Assembly: GCF_019393635.1 (NCBI RefSeq)
Contig: NC_057866.1
Location: forward strand, 123,689,897 to 123,753,896
DNA from: Dromiciops gliroides
Taxonomy: Eukaryota > Chordata > Mammalia > Microbiotheria > Microbiotheriidae
Direction: 5' to 3'
Length of the DNA: 64,000 nucleotides
The notes beneath the pieces are model-generated. The model was given only the letters and a program-made list of their open reading frames with translations, did not search any database and was not told the DNA's origin. Of the stretch, positions 22,785-32,435 are shown in pieces. Every line of letters starts with the position of its first letter. Positions within the stretch are counted from its first letter, which is position 1. Made by a program: the position numbers and the translations under genes.

Positions 22785-22985
22785 TGGAATTGATATAGCA
22801 CAAGACACTTCATTTCCATGATTTCATTTGTTCTTTACAACAACACTGAGGTAAGTAGTATGAGTTTATCATCTGCAGTTAACAGATGGGCAAACTGAGG
22901 CACAGGGATGTTGAATCATGCAGCTAGTGTTAGAGGCATAATTTGAACCCGCCTCTCCTGATTCCAACTCCATTTGAAACAGAAA
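22785..22985 (-). repeat. MIR-family CORE-SINE
   Basis: Antisense: tccatgatttcatttgttc, 'cagttaacagatgggcaaactgaggcac', then the head with 'ctcctgattccaactcc'. Confidence 0.6.
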
Positions 22986-23082
22986 TGGTATTTCAGTTCA
23001 TATCCCTATTCAAACCAGGGATATGGAATTATTGGATAAATCTAACTGAAAATAAAAAGATTTGGACAAAATATATGAGAGT

Positions 23083-23337
23083 ATTTTGTTGTTGTTGTTG
23101 AATTGCGTCTGACTCTTTGTGATTCCATTTGGGGGGTGGGAGAGGTGGCGGCAAAGATACTGGAGTGGTTTGCCATTTCCTTCTCCAGCTCATTTTTTAC
23201 AGCTGAGGAACTGAGGCAAACACAGTTAAGTGACTTGCCCAGGGTCACATAGCTAGTAAGTGCCTGAGGCCAGATATGAACTCAGGAAGATGGGTCTTCC
23301 TGATTTCAAGCCCAGAACTCTATCCACTGAACCACCC
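23083..23337 (-). repeat. MAR1-type CORE-SINE
   Basis: gttgttgttgaattgcgtctgactc, 'tactggagtggtttgccatttcc', 'gaggaactgaggcaaac', then CORE and head. Full-length antisense, with atatgagagt / atttgagagt as a diverged TSD. Confidence 0.88.
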
Positions 23338-23546
23338 ATTTGAGAGTCTACAAATACTGAAAAAAGCAATGACAAGAGTGAGCCTCAGATACCAACTTAA
23401 ATTTTGGGACCCCAAAACAATAATGTCATAGCCCCTGCCCCCTTAACCTTTTAAAATGACAAAATCAACAGGCATTCATATCTGAAAAGACTCATACTGT
23501 GGGGAGAGGGGAAGTAGTGCTGCTGGGGGCTATGACACAAAGGCTT

Positions 23547-23730
23547 GGGGGGGGGCAGCTAGGTGGCACAGTGAATAAAGTACCAGCCCTGGATTCAGGA
23601 GGACCTGAGTTCAAATCTAGACTCAGACACTTGACACTTACTAGCTGTGTGACCCTGGGCAAGTCACTTAACCTTCATTGTCTTGCATAAACAAACAAAC
23701 AAACAAACAACAAAAGAAAACAAAAAACCC
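23547..23730 (+). repeat. WSINE1-type SINE with TSD
   Basis: Sense copy after a G run, with (CAAA)n tail. The TSD caaaggctt is at 23538-23546 and 23731-23739. Confidence 0.92.
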
Positions 23731-23739
23731 CAAAGGCTT

Positions 23740-24982
23740 AGGGAGGATTCTCTTCCACTGTGGTGGGGAAGGGGGATTTTCACATCTGCTGGGGATCAGA
23801 TTAATTCTCACTCTAGCATCTGGCTGGTCAAGGGAGGGCAGTGTTTGCAGCTCACTTGGTTGACATCAATTCATGATAAGGCTCCATGGGGGCATGTTCC
23901 AGAGTGGGGCCAGCCACATCTGACTACTTTCTTGCTCACTAGTCTGTCTCTCAGTTTGTAGAGTTTTCCACAGCTCCCATTCATCTGCTGCTGAGCTCCA
24001 CAGTCAAAGCTGATTTCCACAGATCAGTTGTATGGCCCCAGCTCTAAGGAAGACAAGAGGGGGGTGAAACTTTGCATACAGAAGTTATGGTGAGATCTGG
24101 AAAAAGTTTCCTTTTTTCTTTCCCGCCTCTTCTGGGACCTCAACTCTGTCTCCCCATGAAGGCTAGAAAGTTGCTTTGGTCTCTAGAGTTTTTCTTCTTG
24201 CTGCATCTGGGGCTGCTGGTTAACTTGACTGCTAAAAGACCAATATAAACCACCTTGTTCTAGAACAATGCATCTGAGAACAGTGACTCACTTAGCCTAG
24301 TCTGGGTGATTCAGTTACTGATCTTGTTCCTGAACTGTGTCCCAGGAAGGGTACACTCAACTGAAGGGAGGAGGCTACACTGGCTACTGGCATCTATAGA
24401 TTAGAGCAGGCCTTGTTCACTGTTTTTGTCTTGTGGCTTTTCTTTCCTGTATTCTTGATTATACAGCTAGATGGATTTGGGGCTAAAATATGAAGACTGT
24501 ATTAAGCTTTTGTGTTACAGACAGAAAAATCCTAGGTTGATCCAACTTCCTAGTAACAGAAATGAAATTCCAAGAAGTAAAGACAGTTCAAAGTAAAACT
24601 CTTTTGGCAACCATTTGTTTGGCTGGTAAATTTTTGAGTGGTATTTGTATGTGCATATCAGCATAACCAGAAACTTAATGAATATCCTGATTTTTAACTA
24701 TTTTACAAAAGAAAAATAGGACGGTAAATGAGACTGAAGATTTTTTTTAAATTGAAAACTCACATAGATTTTCCTTTCTTTGAGAACAACAGTCCTGCCA
24801 AGTCTGAAGTTAAAGCAAAAAGCAGGCTTGATTTAAACCATACAAAAATGTGCTAAACATTAGTAATGCTCCTCTTTTTTTTTTCCACTTGAACTCAAAT
24901 GTTGGCACTTATATGGTCCTAGATTTTTCCTTTCAAAATAAGTTAACCTTTAGAATAGAAAGAAGCATGGTAAACTTTCTTT
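23740..24982. other. Unique intergenic DNA, no gene seen
   Basis: No exon, RNA gene or named repeat identified. Confidence 0.5.
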
Positions 24983-24997
24983 CTAAAAGGAACTTTT

Positions 24998-25159
24998 GTT
25001 GTTGTTGTTGTTTTGTTTTTTTGGCGGGCAATGGGGGTTAAAGTGACTTGCCCAGGGCCACACAGTTAATAAGTGTTAAGTGTCTGAGGTTGGATTTGAA
25101 CTCAGGTCCTCCTGAATCCAGGGCTGGTGCTTTATCCACTGCATCACCTAGCTGCCCCC
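24998..25159 (-). repeat. WSINE1-type SINE with perfect 15-bp TSD
   Basis: Antisense copy with (GTT)n tail. The TSD ctaaaaggaactttt is at 24983-24997 and 25160-25174. Confidence 0.94.
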
Positions 25160-25324
25160 CTAAAAGGAACTTTTAGACCAATGACCGGTCAGAAATTTTG
25201 ATTGTCTGATAAAGAACATTTTAACCTAATTGGTGAGTTCTCTAATTCTCCCTCACAACAATCACTGTCTGGGGTCTGATTGTCACTTGTCAGAGAGAAG
25301 AGAGGGGTGCAAGTCTGATATTAT

Positions 25325-25566
25325 GCAAGAGACAGCTTGGTATGCTGGATAAAATGCTGGATTCAAAGTTAGGAAGACTGGGCTGTGAATCCCACTCCCA
25401 GACACTAGCTCACTAGCTATTCAAACCTGGACAAGTCACTTAACCTCTATGCCTCAGGTCTGGTGATAATTATAACACTTACTTTGCAGTGTGGTTATGA
25501 AATTCGAAAGAGAAAAAGTAGGAAAATGCTTTGTAAATCTTATAGTGCTATCTAAATGTAAGCTAT
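25325..25566 (+). repeat. MIR CORE-SINE
   Basis: Near full-length sense: agcttggtatgctggataaaatgctgg, 'cctggacaagtcacttaacctctatgcctcag', 'gtgctatctaaatgtaagctatta'. Confidence 0.75.
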
Positions 25567-25704
25567 TACACATACCACTTCTTAAAATAATCACCCACTC
25601 TGAAAATTTCAGGATATACTGTGTAATATTTGAATATTTTATTACCTTTTTGCTAAGTTTATGTGTGTCTATATTGTTCATTGATTAGTATATTGCCAAT
25701 TATA

Positions 25705-25958
25705 GGGGCAGCTAGGTGGCGCTACAAAGAGTGCCAGGTCTGGAGTTAGGAATACACAAGTTCAAGTTCAGCCTCAGATATTTACTAGCCGTGTGACCTT
25801 GGATAAGTCACTTAACCTTATTTACCTCAGTTTCCTCATCCGTTAAATTAGCTGGAGAAGGAAATGGCAAACCACTTCAGTATCCTAGCCAAGAAAACCC
25901 CAAATGGGGTCATGAAGAGTAGGACACAACTGAAAATGACTGAACAACGACAACAACT
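25705..25958 (+). repeat. MAR1-type CORE-SINE with TSD
   Basis: Full-length sense copy from gggcagctaggtggcgc to gaacaacgacaacaac. The imperfect 14-bp TSD tattgccaattata / tattggccattata flanks it. Confidence 0.9.
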
Positions 25959-26039
25959 ATTGGCCATTATACATGGTATGCCATGGGGGCAACTTGAGAT
26001 TTTATTTCCTGTTACTTGCTTTGAAGCACTCTTGTAGGT

Positions 26040-26290
26040 TAATAAGCTAGAGGGTAGAATAGTGGAAAGAGCACCCATCCTGGAGCTGATCAGAATACCT
26101 GTGTTCAAATTTAGTCTCCGTCACCTTTGAGCTATGTGATTTAGAGCAAGTCACTTGATCTCATTGAAGATGATCTTCATCATCTTAATCCTTCAATGTA
26201 TTGCACAAAGTTGTTGTAAAGAGCAAGTGGATATTATGCACATAAAGTGCTTTAAAAACCTTAATATAGTTTACAAATGAGAGCTGATTT
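26040..26290 (+). repeat. MIR CORE-SINE
   Basis: Sense: gtagaatagtggaaagagcac, 'gcaagtcacttgatctc', 'gttgttgtaaagagcaagtgg', 'taaagtgctttaaaaacc'. Confidence 0.7.
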
Positions 26291-26394
26291 GATCTAACAG
26301 TTGAGCTGCACTGACAATTGTTCCAGTCCAGCAAAGAGCTCAATTTCAGTGGAAAAATAAGAGACAATGGCATTAGAGAAGGCAAGAAATGTGA

Positions 26395-26845
26395 TATCAA
26401 TTATACATGTGAAATCACACATAACCATTCCATATAAGCCATGTTGCCAAAAAGGGGCAAGAAAAATAAAGACAATGAAAAAAAATTATGCTTCAATCTG
26501 CGCTCAGACTCCATTGGGTTTTTTTTGGAGGTGGATAGCATTTTTCATCCCAAGTCCTTCAGAATTCTCTTGGATCATTGTATTAATTGGAGTAACTAAG
26601 TCTTGCACAGTTGATCATCCTTACAATGTTCTTCTTACTGTATATAATGTTCTCCTGGTTCTGTTAACTTTGAGTTCAAAACATTCTTACCAGGTTTTTT
26701 TTTTTTAATCATCCTGCTTATCATTTCTTATAACATAGTAGTATTCCATCATTATCATATACTGCAGTTTGTTAAGCTATTTTCCAATTGATGGACATCC
26801 CTCTCAGTGTGTAATTCTTTGCAACCACAAAGAGCAGGTATTATA
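26395..26845 (-). repeat. L1 3' end, antisense
   Basis: Reverse of the marsupial L1 3' region: tagtagtattccatcattatc, 'ttttccaattgatggacatccc', 'attctttgcaaccacaaagag'. Old and 5'-truncated. Confidence 0.7.
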
Positions 26846-26874
26846 TTTTGAAAGCATTGTCTTAAGCACTTCGG

Positions 26875-26878
<4 letters not shown>

Positions 26879-26924
<46 letters not shown>
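26879..26924. repeat. (GA)n microsatellite
   Basis: Uninterrupted ga run of about 23 units. Confidence 0.97.
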
Positions 26925-26926
<2 letters not shown>

Positions 26927-26994
26927 TTGCCTTTGAGGTTTGCATTCCACTAGGGGAATATGAGATGTACTAAGATAAAAATAATACATGTTTC

Positions 26995-27181
26995 TGGGGG
27001 CAGCTAGGTGGTGCAGCGGATAAAGTACCTGCCCTGGATTCTGGAGAACCTGAGTTCAAATCCAGTCTCAGACATTTGACACTTACTAGCTGTGTGACCC
27101 TGGGCAAGTCACTTAACCCCAATTGCCTCACCAAAAGAAAGAAAGGAAGGAAGGAAGGAAGGAAAGAAGGGAGGAAGAAAG
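26995..27181 (+). repeat. WSINE1-type SINE with TSD
   Basis: Sense copy with (GGAA)n tail. aaaataatacat before and aaaataatacac after form the TSD. Confidence 0.92.
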
Positions 27182-27340
27182 AAAATAATACACATTGCGA
27201 AGTAATGGATACAGGAGAGAGAGCCAAACAAAATATTCTATAAAACTTTATTGGGGGTGGGAGGGAAAGAACATTTTTAGTTGTAGGGAGTAGAGATCAA
27301 GGAAAGCTTTATGGAGGAGGCGGCATGTACCTTGAGTCTT

Positions 27341-27482
27341 TTTTTTGTTAGGGCAATGAGGGTAAAGTGACTTGCCCAGGGTCACACAGCGAATGAGTGT
27401 CAAGTGTCTGAGGTCAAATTTGAACTCAGGTCCTCCTGAATCCAGGGCCGGTGCTTTATCCACTGCACCACCTAGATGTCCC
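27341..27482 (-). repeat. WSINE1-type SINE with perfect TSD
   Basis: Antisense copy. The TSD taccttgagtctt is at 27328-27340 and 27483-27495, in L2. Confidence 0.93.
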
Positions 27483-28089
27483 TACCTTGAGTCTTAAAGA
27501 TAAGGATTCTGAGAGGCAGAGATGAGGACAGAGTGCATTTCAGAAATAGAGATAACTTGTACAAATGCACTGAGCTGGAACATGGCATATCATGTTTTTC
27601 TGGAATGTAGATGGCATAGGAATGATGTGAGATAAAGTTGAAAAGTAGGTTGGAGTTAGATTGTGGAGGGAACTAAAAGCCAGGCTGAGGATATTGTATT
27701 GAATGCTATAGGAAATAGGAGGCAGTAAAATTTTTGAGCATGAGAAATCAATCACATGGTCAGGCTGAAGGTTCAGGAAGACTATTACGGCAGGTACAGG
27801 GAAGGAAGATTTGGATAAGAAAGAGACTGGAGGTGAAAAGAACAGTGAAGAGTGAAAGCCAATGAATTTGGTTTGGGATGTGTTGAGTTTATGGTGCTGG
27901 GATGATATCTGAGTAAAGATATCATGTTATAAAATTCAAGAGAGAATATATGAAATTGGGAGGCGCTGCCATTGAGGTGCAAATTGAACCTTTGGAAGAG
28001 GATCAGATCACAAAGGAAGAAAAGATGGCTGTGCTCTTTTATGCCTGTAATGTCCAACCTCCTTTTCTCTGTTGAAATACTATCCATCT

Positions 28090-28255
28090 GGGGCAGCCAG
28101 GTGGTGCAGTGGATAAAGCACCGGCCCTGGATTCGGGAGGACTTGAGTTCAAATCCAGCCTCAGACACTTAATACTTACTAGCTGTGTGACCCTGGGAAA
28201 GTCACTTAACCCCCATTGCCCTGCAAAAAAAAAAAATAAAAAACAAACAAACAAA
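28090..28255 (+). repeat. WSINE1-type SINE
   Basis: Sense copy with head gggcagccaggtggtgcag and AAAC-rich tail. Confidence 0.92.
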
Positions 28256-28666
28256 ATAATAAGAGTCTAATTGAATCGCATTGAATTCGTTTAATTCTGC
28301 ACAGACCCCTCCAGTGTATATGAGCATATTCTTATAATAGAAATGATAGCTCACACTTATACTGTGCTTTACAATTTACAATCCATCTCACTCATGACAA
28401 TCCTGAGGTAGTCAGAGTATTATAGGAAGTATAAGTAGCATTGACATGGTCCTTTCAGTACTTAGGGTCACCAATGGAGGGCCTTGCAGAATGAATGGTA
28501 AGGGTACTTTGGGTGCAATGGGCTAGAAAGTATTTGCTTAGTAAAATTCTGCTTGAGGGACTGGAATTTAACCTTGCTGTTAAAAGCCTTTGTCATTAAA
28601 AATTGTAATAACTTTCCACTTGTGTATAGTGATGTAAGGTTATAAGGGATTTATGCATGTTGCATT

Positions 28667-28748
28667 TATACATATATGTATATATACATATATACATACA
28701 TACATACATATATATATACATATATATATATACACACACACACACACA
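28667..28748. repeat. Compound TA/TACA/CA microsatellite
   Basis: Interrupted ta and taca units ending in a ca run. Confidence 0.93.
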
Positions 28749-28870
28749 TTATTTCTCAAAAGAACCCAACAAGGTAGTTAAAGAAAGTCTTATTGTCTCC
28801 ATCACACAGAACCTTGGAAAGGTTCAGGGGACTCATCCAAAGGAATATTGCTACTAGAAAGCAACGTGAA

Positions 28871-29016
28871 GGGGGCAGCCAGGTGGTGCAGTGGATAAAA
28901 GCACCGGCCCTAGATTCAGGAGGACCTGAGTTCAAATCTGACTTCAGACACTTGAAACTTACTAGTTGTGTGATCATGGGCAAGTCACTTAACTCTCATT
29001 ACCCCCCCCCCCCCCA
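28871..29016 (+). repeat. WSINE1-type SINE ending in poly-C
   Basis: Sense copy. The usual A tail is replaced by a run of 14 or so c. gcaacgtgaag / gccatgtgaag form a diverged TSD. Confidence 0.9.
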
Positions 29017-29269
29017 AGCCATGTGAAGAGGATTCTACACACTCTGACGATTCTAAGTTCAGCACTCTGGCCACTCTCCTGTGAGATAATCAATATGCTG
29101 CTATGGATCCCATGCTTTAGAATCCTAGTTGGAATCTTCTTTGGGAGTGAGTTTAGTCTTTTTAAGTTTCACCTCACAAATATGTCCAGTGGGATGAGTC
29201 TTTCCTACCTTGTGCCTTGGAGTTGTCAACATTGTAGGTGACCGAAAGAGCAAGACATCATTGACGGGA

Positions 29270-29405
29270 GTAGTGAGAAGAGCTTTGGTTTGAGGGTGAG
29301 AGAATCTGGGGTGGCTCCATCAATGTGTGACTGGGGAAAATGAAGGTTTGTATCAAATGACCTCTAGTATCCTTGCTGGCTCTTAATCTAAGAAACTATG
29401 ATTTA
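29270..29405 (+). repeat. MIR fragment
   Basis: agagctttggtttgagggtg ... tatcaaatgacctctagtatccttgctgg is a diverged sense MIR. Confidence 0.55.
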
Positions 29406-30119
29406 TTTCCCACAAATAAAATTGAAGGTAGTCTGGTTATGTATCAAGGTGGATTAAACAGCAGGTGGACAGCCTAGTGTTGTAGAGGTGCCCATAAAAT
29501 ACTAAAAGAATGAGAGGAATGTCTCCTGTGTATTGGGGATATCCTCCCCAGAGAATTTATGGAAAAGAATAGAACATAATTTCACAGGATGAGAAATTAC
29601 GGCTCGCTTGTGGCTCAGTTTTGTGGATGGCCAAGAAAGCAAGAAGCTCATCTTAACTTTTTATGTCCTCCAGGACTTAAAGAGTGTTCAGTAAACAGCA
29701 GGCACTTAAATTGTTGGCTAGTGAATGAATGAGAAGGTATTGCTGCCCTGATTGTTTTAGTATTTTTAATGTGACTTTGTAGAAAAACTTCGAGATTTGC
29801 ATATTATTTTACTTAAGCTCGAATGTCACATTAGGGACAAAATTAATTGGAGCAATCAATTGCAACTGTATCCCAATCCATTATGCAAGGCATACACAGT
29901 ACACAAAAGAGGAACGAGTTTAAAATTAGTCAGCGTAATCACATCCCGAAGGAGAGAGACAGACAAAGGCACACACACACAGATCCCAACCGTAGTGTGG
30001 AAGGTGGAGATTCACCCACACAAAGACAGGCCTTTGACACAAAGAAAAGGGGACTTGATGTGGCTGTTCCCCTCCCCTCCCCCCAGGCCTTGCTGTGGCG
30101 AGGCCGAGATGGGAATGAA
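29406..30119. other. Upstream flank of RASL11B
   Basis: Mostly unique. 29,640-29,740 resembles an L2 tail (tgtcctccaggacttaaagag...gcaggcacttaa). Composition rises toward GC from about 30,050. No gene of its own is visible. Confidence 0.5.
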
Positions 30120-30589
30120 TAGTTTGGCCGAACTGCCGGCTGCATGTACCTGCCCGTGAGTGAGGGCGTGCAGATGCACGAGTGAGTGAGTGCCCTACAT
30201 GTGCGCGTGTTTGTGGAGGGGGAGGGCGCAGAGCCCGTCTTTGTAAAAGGAAGCTGGCAGAGAATGCCCACGTTGAAGGGGGTGGGTGGGAGGGAAGCAG
30301 CACACCTCCGGTTTGGGAGCCGGGTGGTCAATTTCCCAGCATCGCCCCCAGCCCTACCTCGGCCCCTGACCCCCACCCCAGCCTGCCAGCCGGTGCCCCT
30401 GGCCCCGCACTCCTGTCCCATCTGCGCCCACCGCATCTGCCCCGTGGCCAGCCCGAGAGCAGAGCGTCCTTCTCAGGAGCTCACGGACGCGCACACGTTG
30501 CTCGGCTCGGGGAGCGGTGTGGCAGCGGGCCTGGGCTGCCCCACTTTTCCCGAGCCCCCCAGCCTCGGCAGTCTCACGGGGCCCAGCAC

Positions 30590-30830
30590 TGGACTCGCCC
30601 CTTTCAGCGGAGGCTGGAGGCCGGGGCGGGGGCGGGGGGATGGGAGAAGGGCGGAGGGGGATGCAGCCAACGGCCCCCAGGAGGGAGGCGGAGTCTCCCC
30701 GAGGACCGCAACCGGATTGGCTGCGGGCGGAGAGGGGAGGGGCCAAATCAGCACAAAATAGCCTGCGCGCTTGGGAGACAGCCGCCACAACTCCTGCCCT
30801 AAGCTTTAGCTTTCGAGCAGCGTTTAGTGG
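30590..30830 (+). promoter_or_regulatory. RASL11B: Likely core promoter of RASL11B
   Basis: No TATA box in the usual place. An inverted CCAAT box (attgg, 30716-30720) is followed by GC-box-like gggcgg (30725-30730) and ggggaggggcc (from 30734). Transcription presumably starts between about 30,760 and 30,850; the exact site cannot be read from sequence. TATA-less, Sp1/NF-Y type promoters are usual for CpG islands. Confidence 0.6.
30623..30644 (+). promoter_or_regulatory. G-quadruplex-capable run
   Basis: Four G tracts of 3-6 bases separated by single c or 'at' spacers (gggg c ggggg c gggggg at ggg) about 100 bp upstream of the CCAAT/GC boxes. Confidence 0.7.
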
Positions 30831-30994
30831 CTACATCTCTCGCAGAGCTCTGGGAGCTGCCGCAGCCGCTGCGGCCGCCGCCACTCCTGCCGCCGCCGCC
30901 TCTGCCCGCCGCTGCTGTGCAGCCACCGGGCGCTTTCCGACTCCAGCGTCTTCCCCCTTCCCCAGACCAGCCAGCACCTCCCCCGGCCGGGGCG

Positions 30995-31163
30995 ATGCGC
31001 CTGATCCAGAACATGGCAACCATCGCCGATAACCCTACTTCGGGCAGCAGCGGCTGCACCGCCGCCGCCGCCGCCTCCATCGGACTGCTGGTCTGGGCCG
31101 CAGTGTCGGGCCGCCGCCTGGTCAAGATCGCTGTCGAGGGGGCCAGCGGAGTCGGCAAGACCG
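30995..31163 (+). CDS. RASL11B: RASL11B coding exon 1
   Basis: 56 codons plus one base, ending aagaccg|gtgagg. I chose the ATG at 30995 because the MRLIQNM start is that of the human protein and the ATG has a gcg context; the frame upstream is open back to a stop at 30800-30802 but has no ATG. Residues 20-30 include a run of five Ala from a (GCC)n stretch. The G1 motif GASGVGKT closes the exon. Codon 48 (31136-31138) is GAG. Confidence 0.95.
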
Positions 31164-32397
31164 GTGAGGCTTGTGCCCCCGACCCGCCCGGCCTCTGCTC
31201 TTGCCCCTCCCTAGGAGGGTCGGGTTGTTCTGGCTGGACACGGGGTGACTTTCTCCTCCTCCGACTGTGAGGACTAATAAGTCTATATTTATTTTAAGGG
31301 CTACAAAGCTTTTGGGGACCGGGCAGCTCCTACCGATCTGCCCACCCCTGCCCCCCACCCCCTACCTGTCCTTAATCTGATCTCTGATCTCTTCTCCCTA
31401 TGGAGCCCGCCACCTGGGGGGAATGGTGAAGTTGCTTTCCTGGTCCTCTTTAAAATGTGGGGTAACTACTTACCTGTCAGGATTTGAACAGCCCTGCCCA
31501 GAGGCAGAGGACTGCTCTCGATGCCTGGCCACTCCAGAAGCAGATCATGAGGGAGGTCCCTCTTCTCCCACTGTGGTTCTGGTCAAGAACCTTGCAGCAT
31601 TAGTGTAGAAATGCCTGTTCACTTGGCTTTCTGCCGCCCATTCCCCCGGGAAAGCTATTTGCTGAGGCTGGGCTCACAGCCCAGGTACTGGGTCTCGGCT
31701 AGCCTGTCATGCCAGGGGGATAATCCCGCTGCCTTGTTTCTTTTCTGACCCACAGCACTGGTGGTACGATTCCTGACCAAACGATTCATTGGCGACTATG
31801 AAAGAAATGCAGGTGAGCATCTTCTAACAGCTCTTCCTTTGAAGAGAAAATGCCGGCTTTGGTGCCATTATTGTTAGGGGTTAAGTATGTCCTTCAAGAA
31901 TCTGCAGTCTGTGAGCGTCCTGACATTTGTGGCTTCCAGCCCTTACAGAATTTTGCTTCCCCTCCCCCCCACCCTCGATCCCTTCCCCAAGCAAACCCCT
32001 GCCATCTGGCCTCATCCATTCTGGCCTCATTCATCATTTTCCTCCAAATAGGATTCTTTCCCTTGGTATGTTTTAACCATTGGAAGCCCTCAGTAGGAAG
32101 TACCCCTTTGTACTCAGGCTCACTCTCCAAAAACACTCTTGCTAGAGTCGTAAAAAAGATAGGCGTGGCCTTACCCCCTGCAGTGCTGCTTTCAGATTGA
32201 CCTTTTAAACCAAAAAGCAAAAGCAAAGTAGTTATAAACTTAAACCAGCCTCTTTCTCTAATGGTAGGCTATAAGGAAAAAATAAGTGGTACTCTGATTG
32301 TTTGGGGGGGCGGGCGGGGGGGAGAAGGGGAGGGAGCTAGCTGGAATAATTATGAGAACACACATTTAAAAATTCTTATTAGGAACTAGAGTCCAGT

Positions 32398-32435
<38 letters not shown>

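Larger units (their letters stand above)
26850..28000 (-). repeat. L2 LINE 3' region, split by two SINEs
   Basis: Antisense L2: tgcattccactaggggaat, 'aaagctttatggaggaggc', 'tggaggtgaaaagaac', 'gtttgggatgtgttgagttt'. SINEs at 26,995-27,181 and 27,341-27,482 and a (GA)n run divide it. Confidence 0.65.
30120..31230. promoter_or_regulatory. RASL11B: CpG island over the RASL11B start
   Basis: A sharp rise in G+C and CpG begins near 30,120 and falls off shortly after exon 1, in an otherwise CpG-poor window. It covers the putative promoter, 5' leader and first coding exon. Long open frames on both strands here (up to 206 codons) are a by-product of GC richness. Confidence 0.9.

Noticed and set aside
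136-30000. Exons of USP46, which neighbours RASL11B on the left in human
   Set aside because: I looked for ubiquitin-protease motifs on either strand and saw none; USP46 probably lies beyond the left edge.
30182-30802. 206-codon + strand frame and several overlapping long frames on both strands
   Set aside because: They lie in the CpG island, overlap one another in many frames, and show no known domain; GC-rich DNA has few stop codons.
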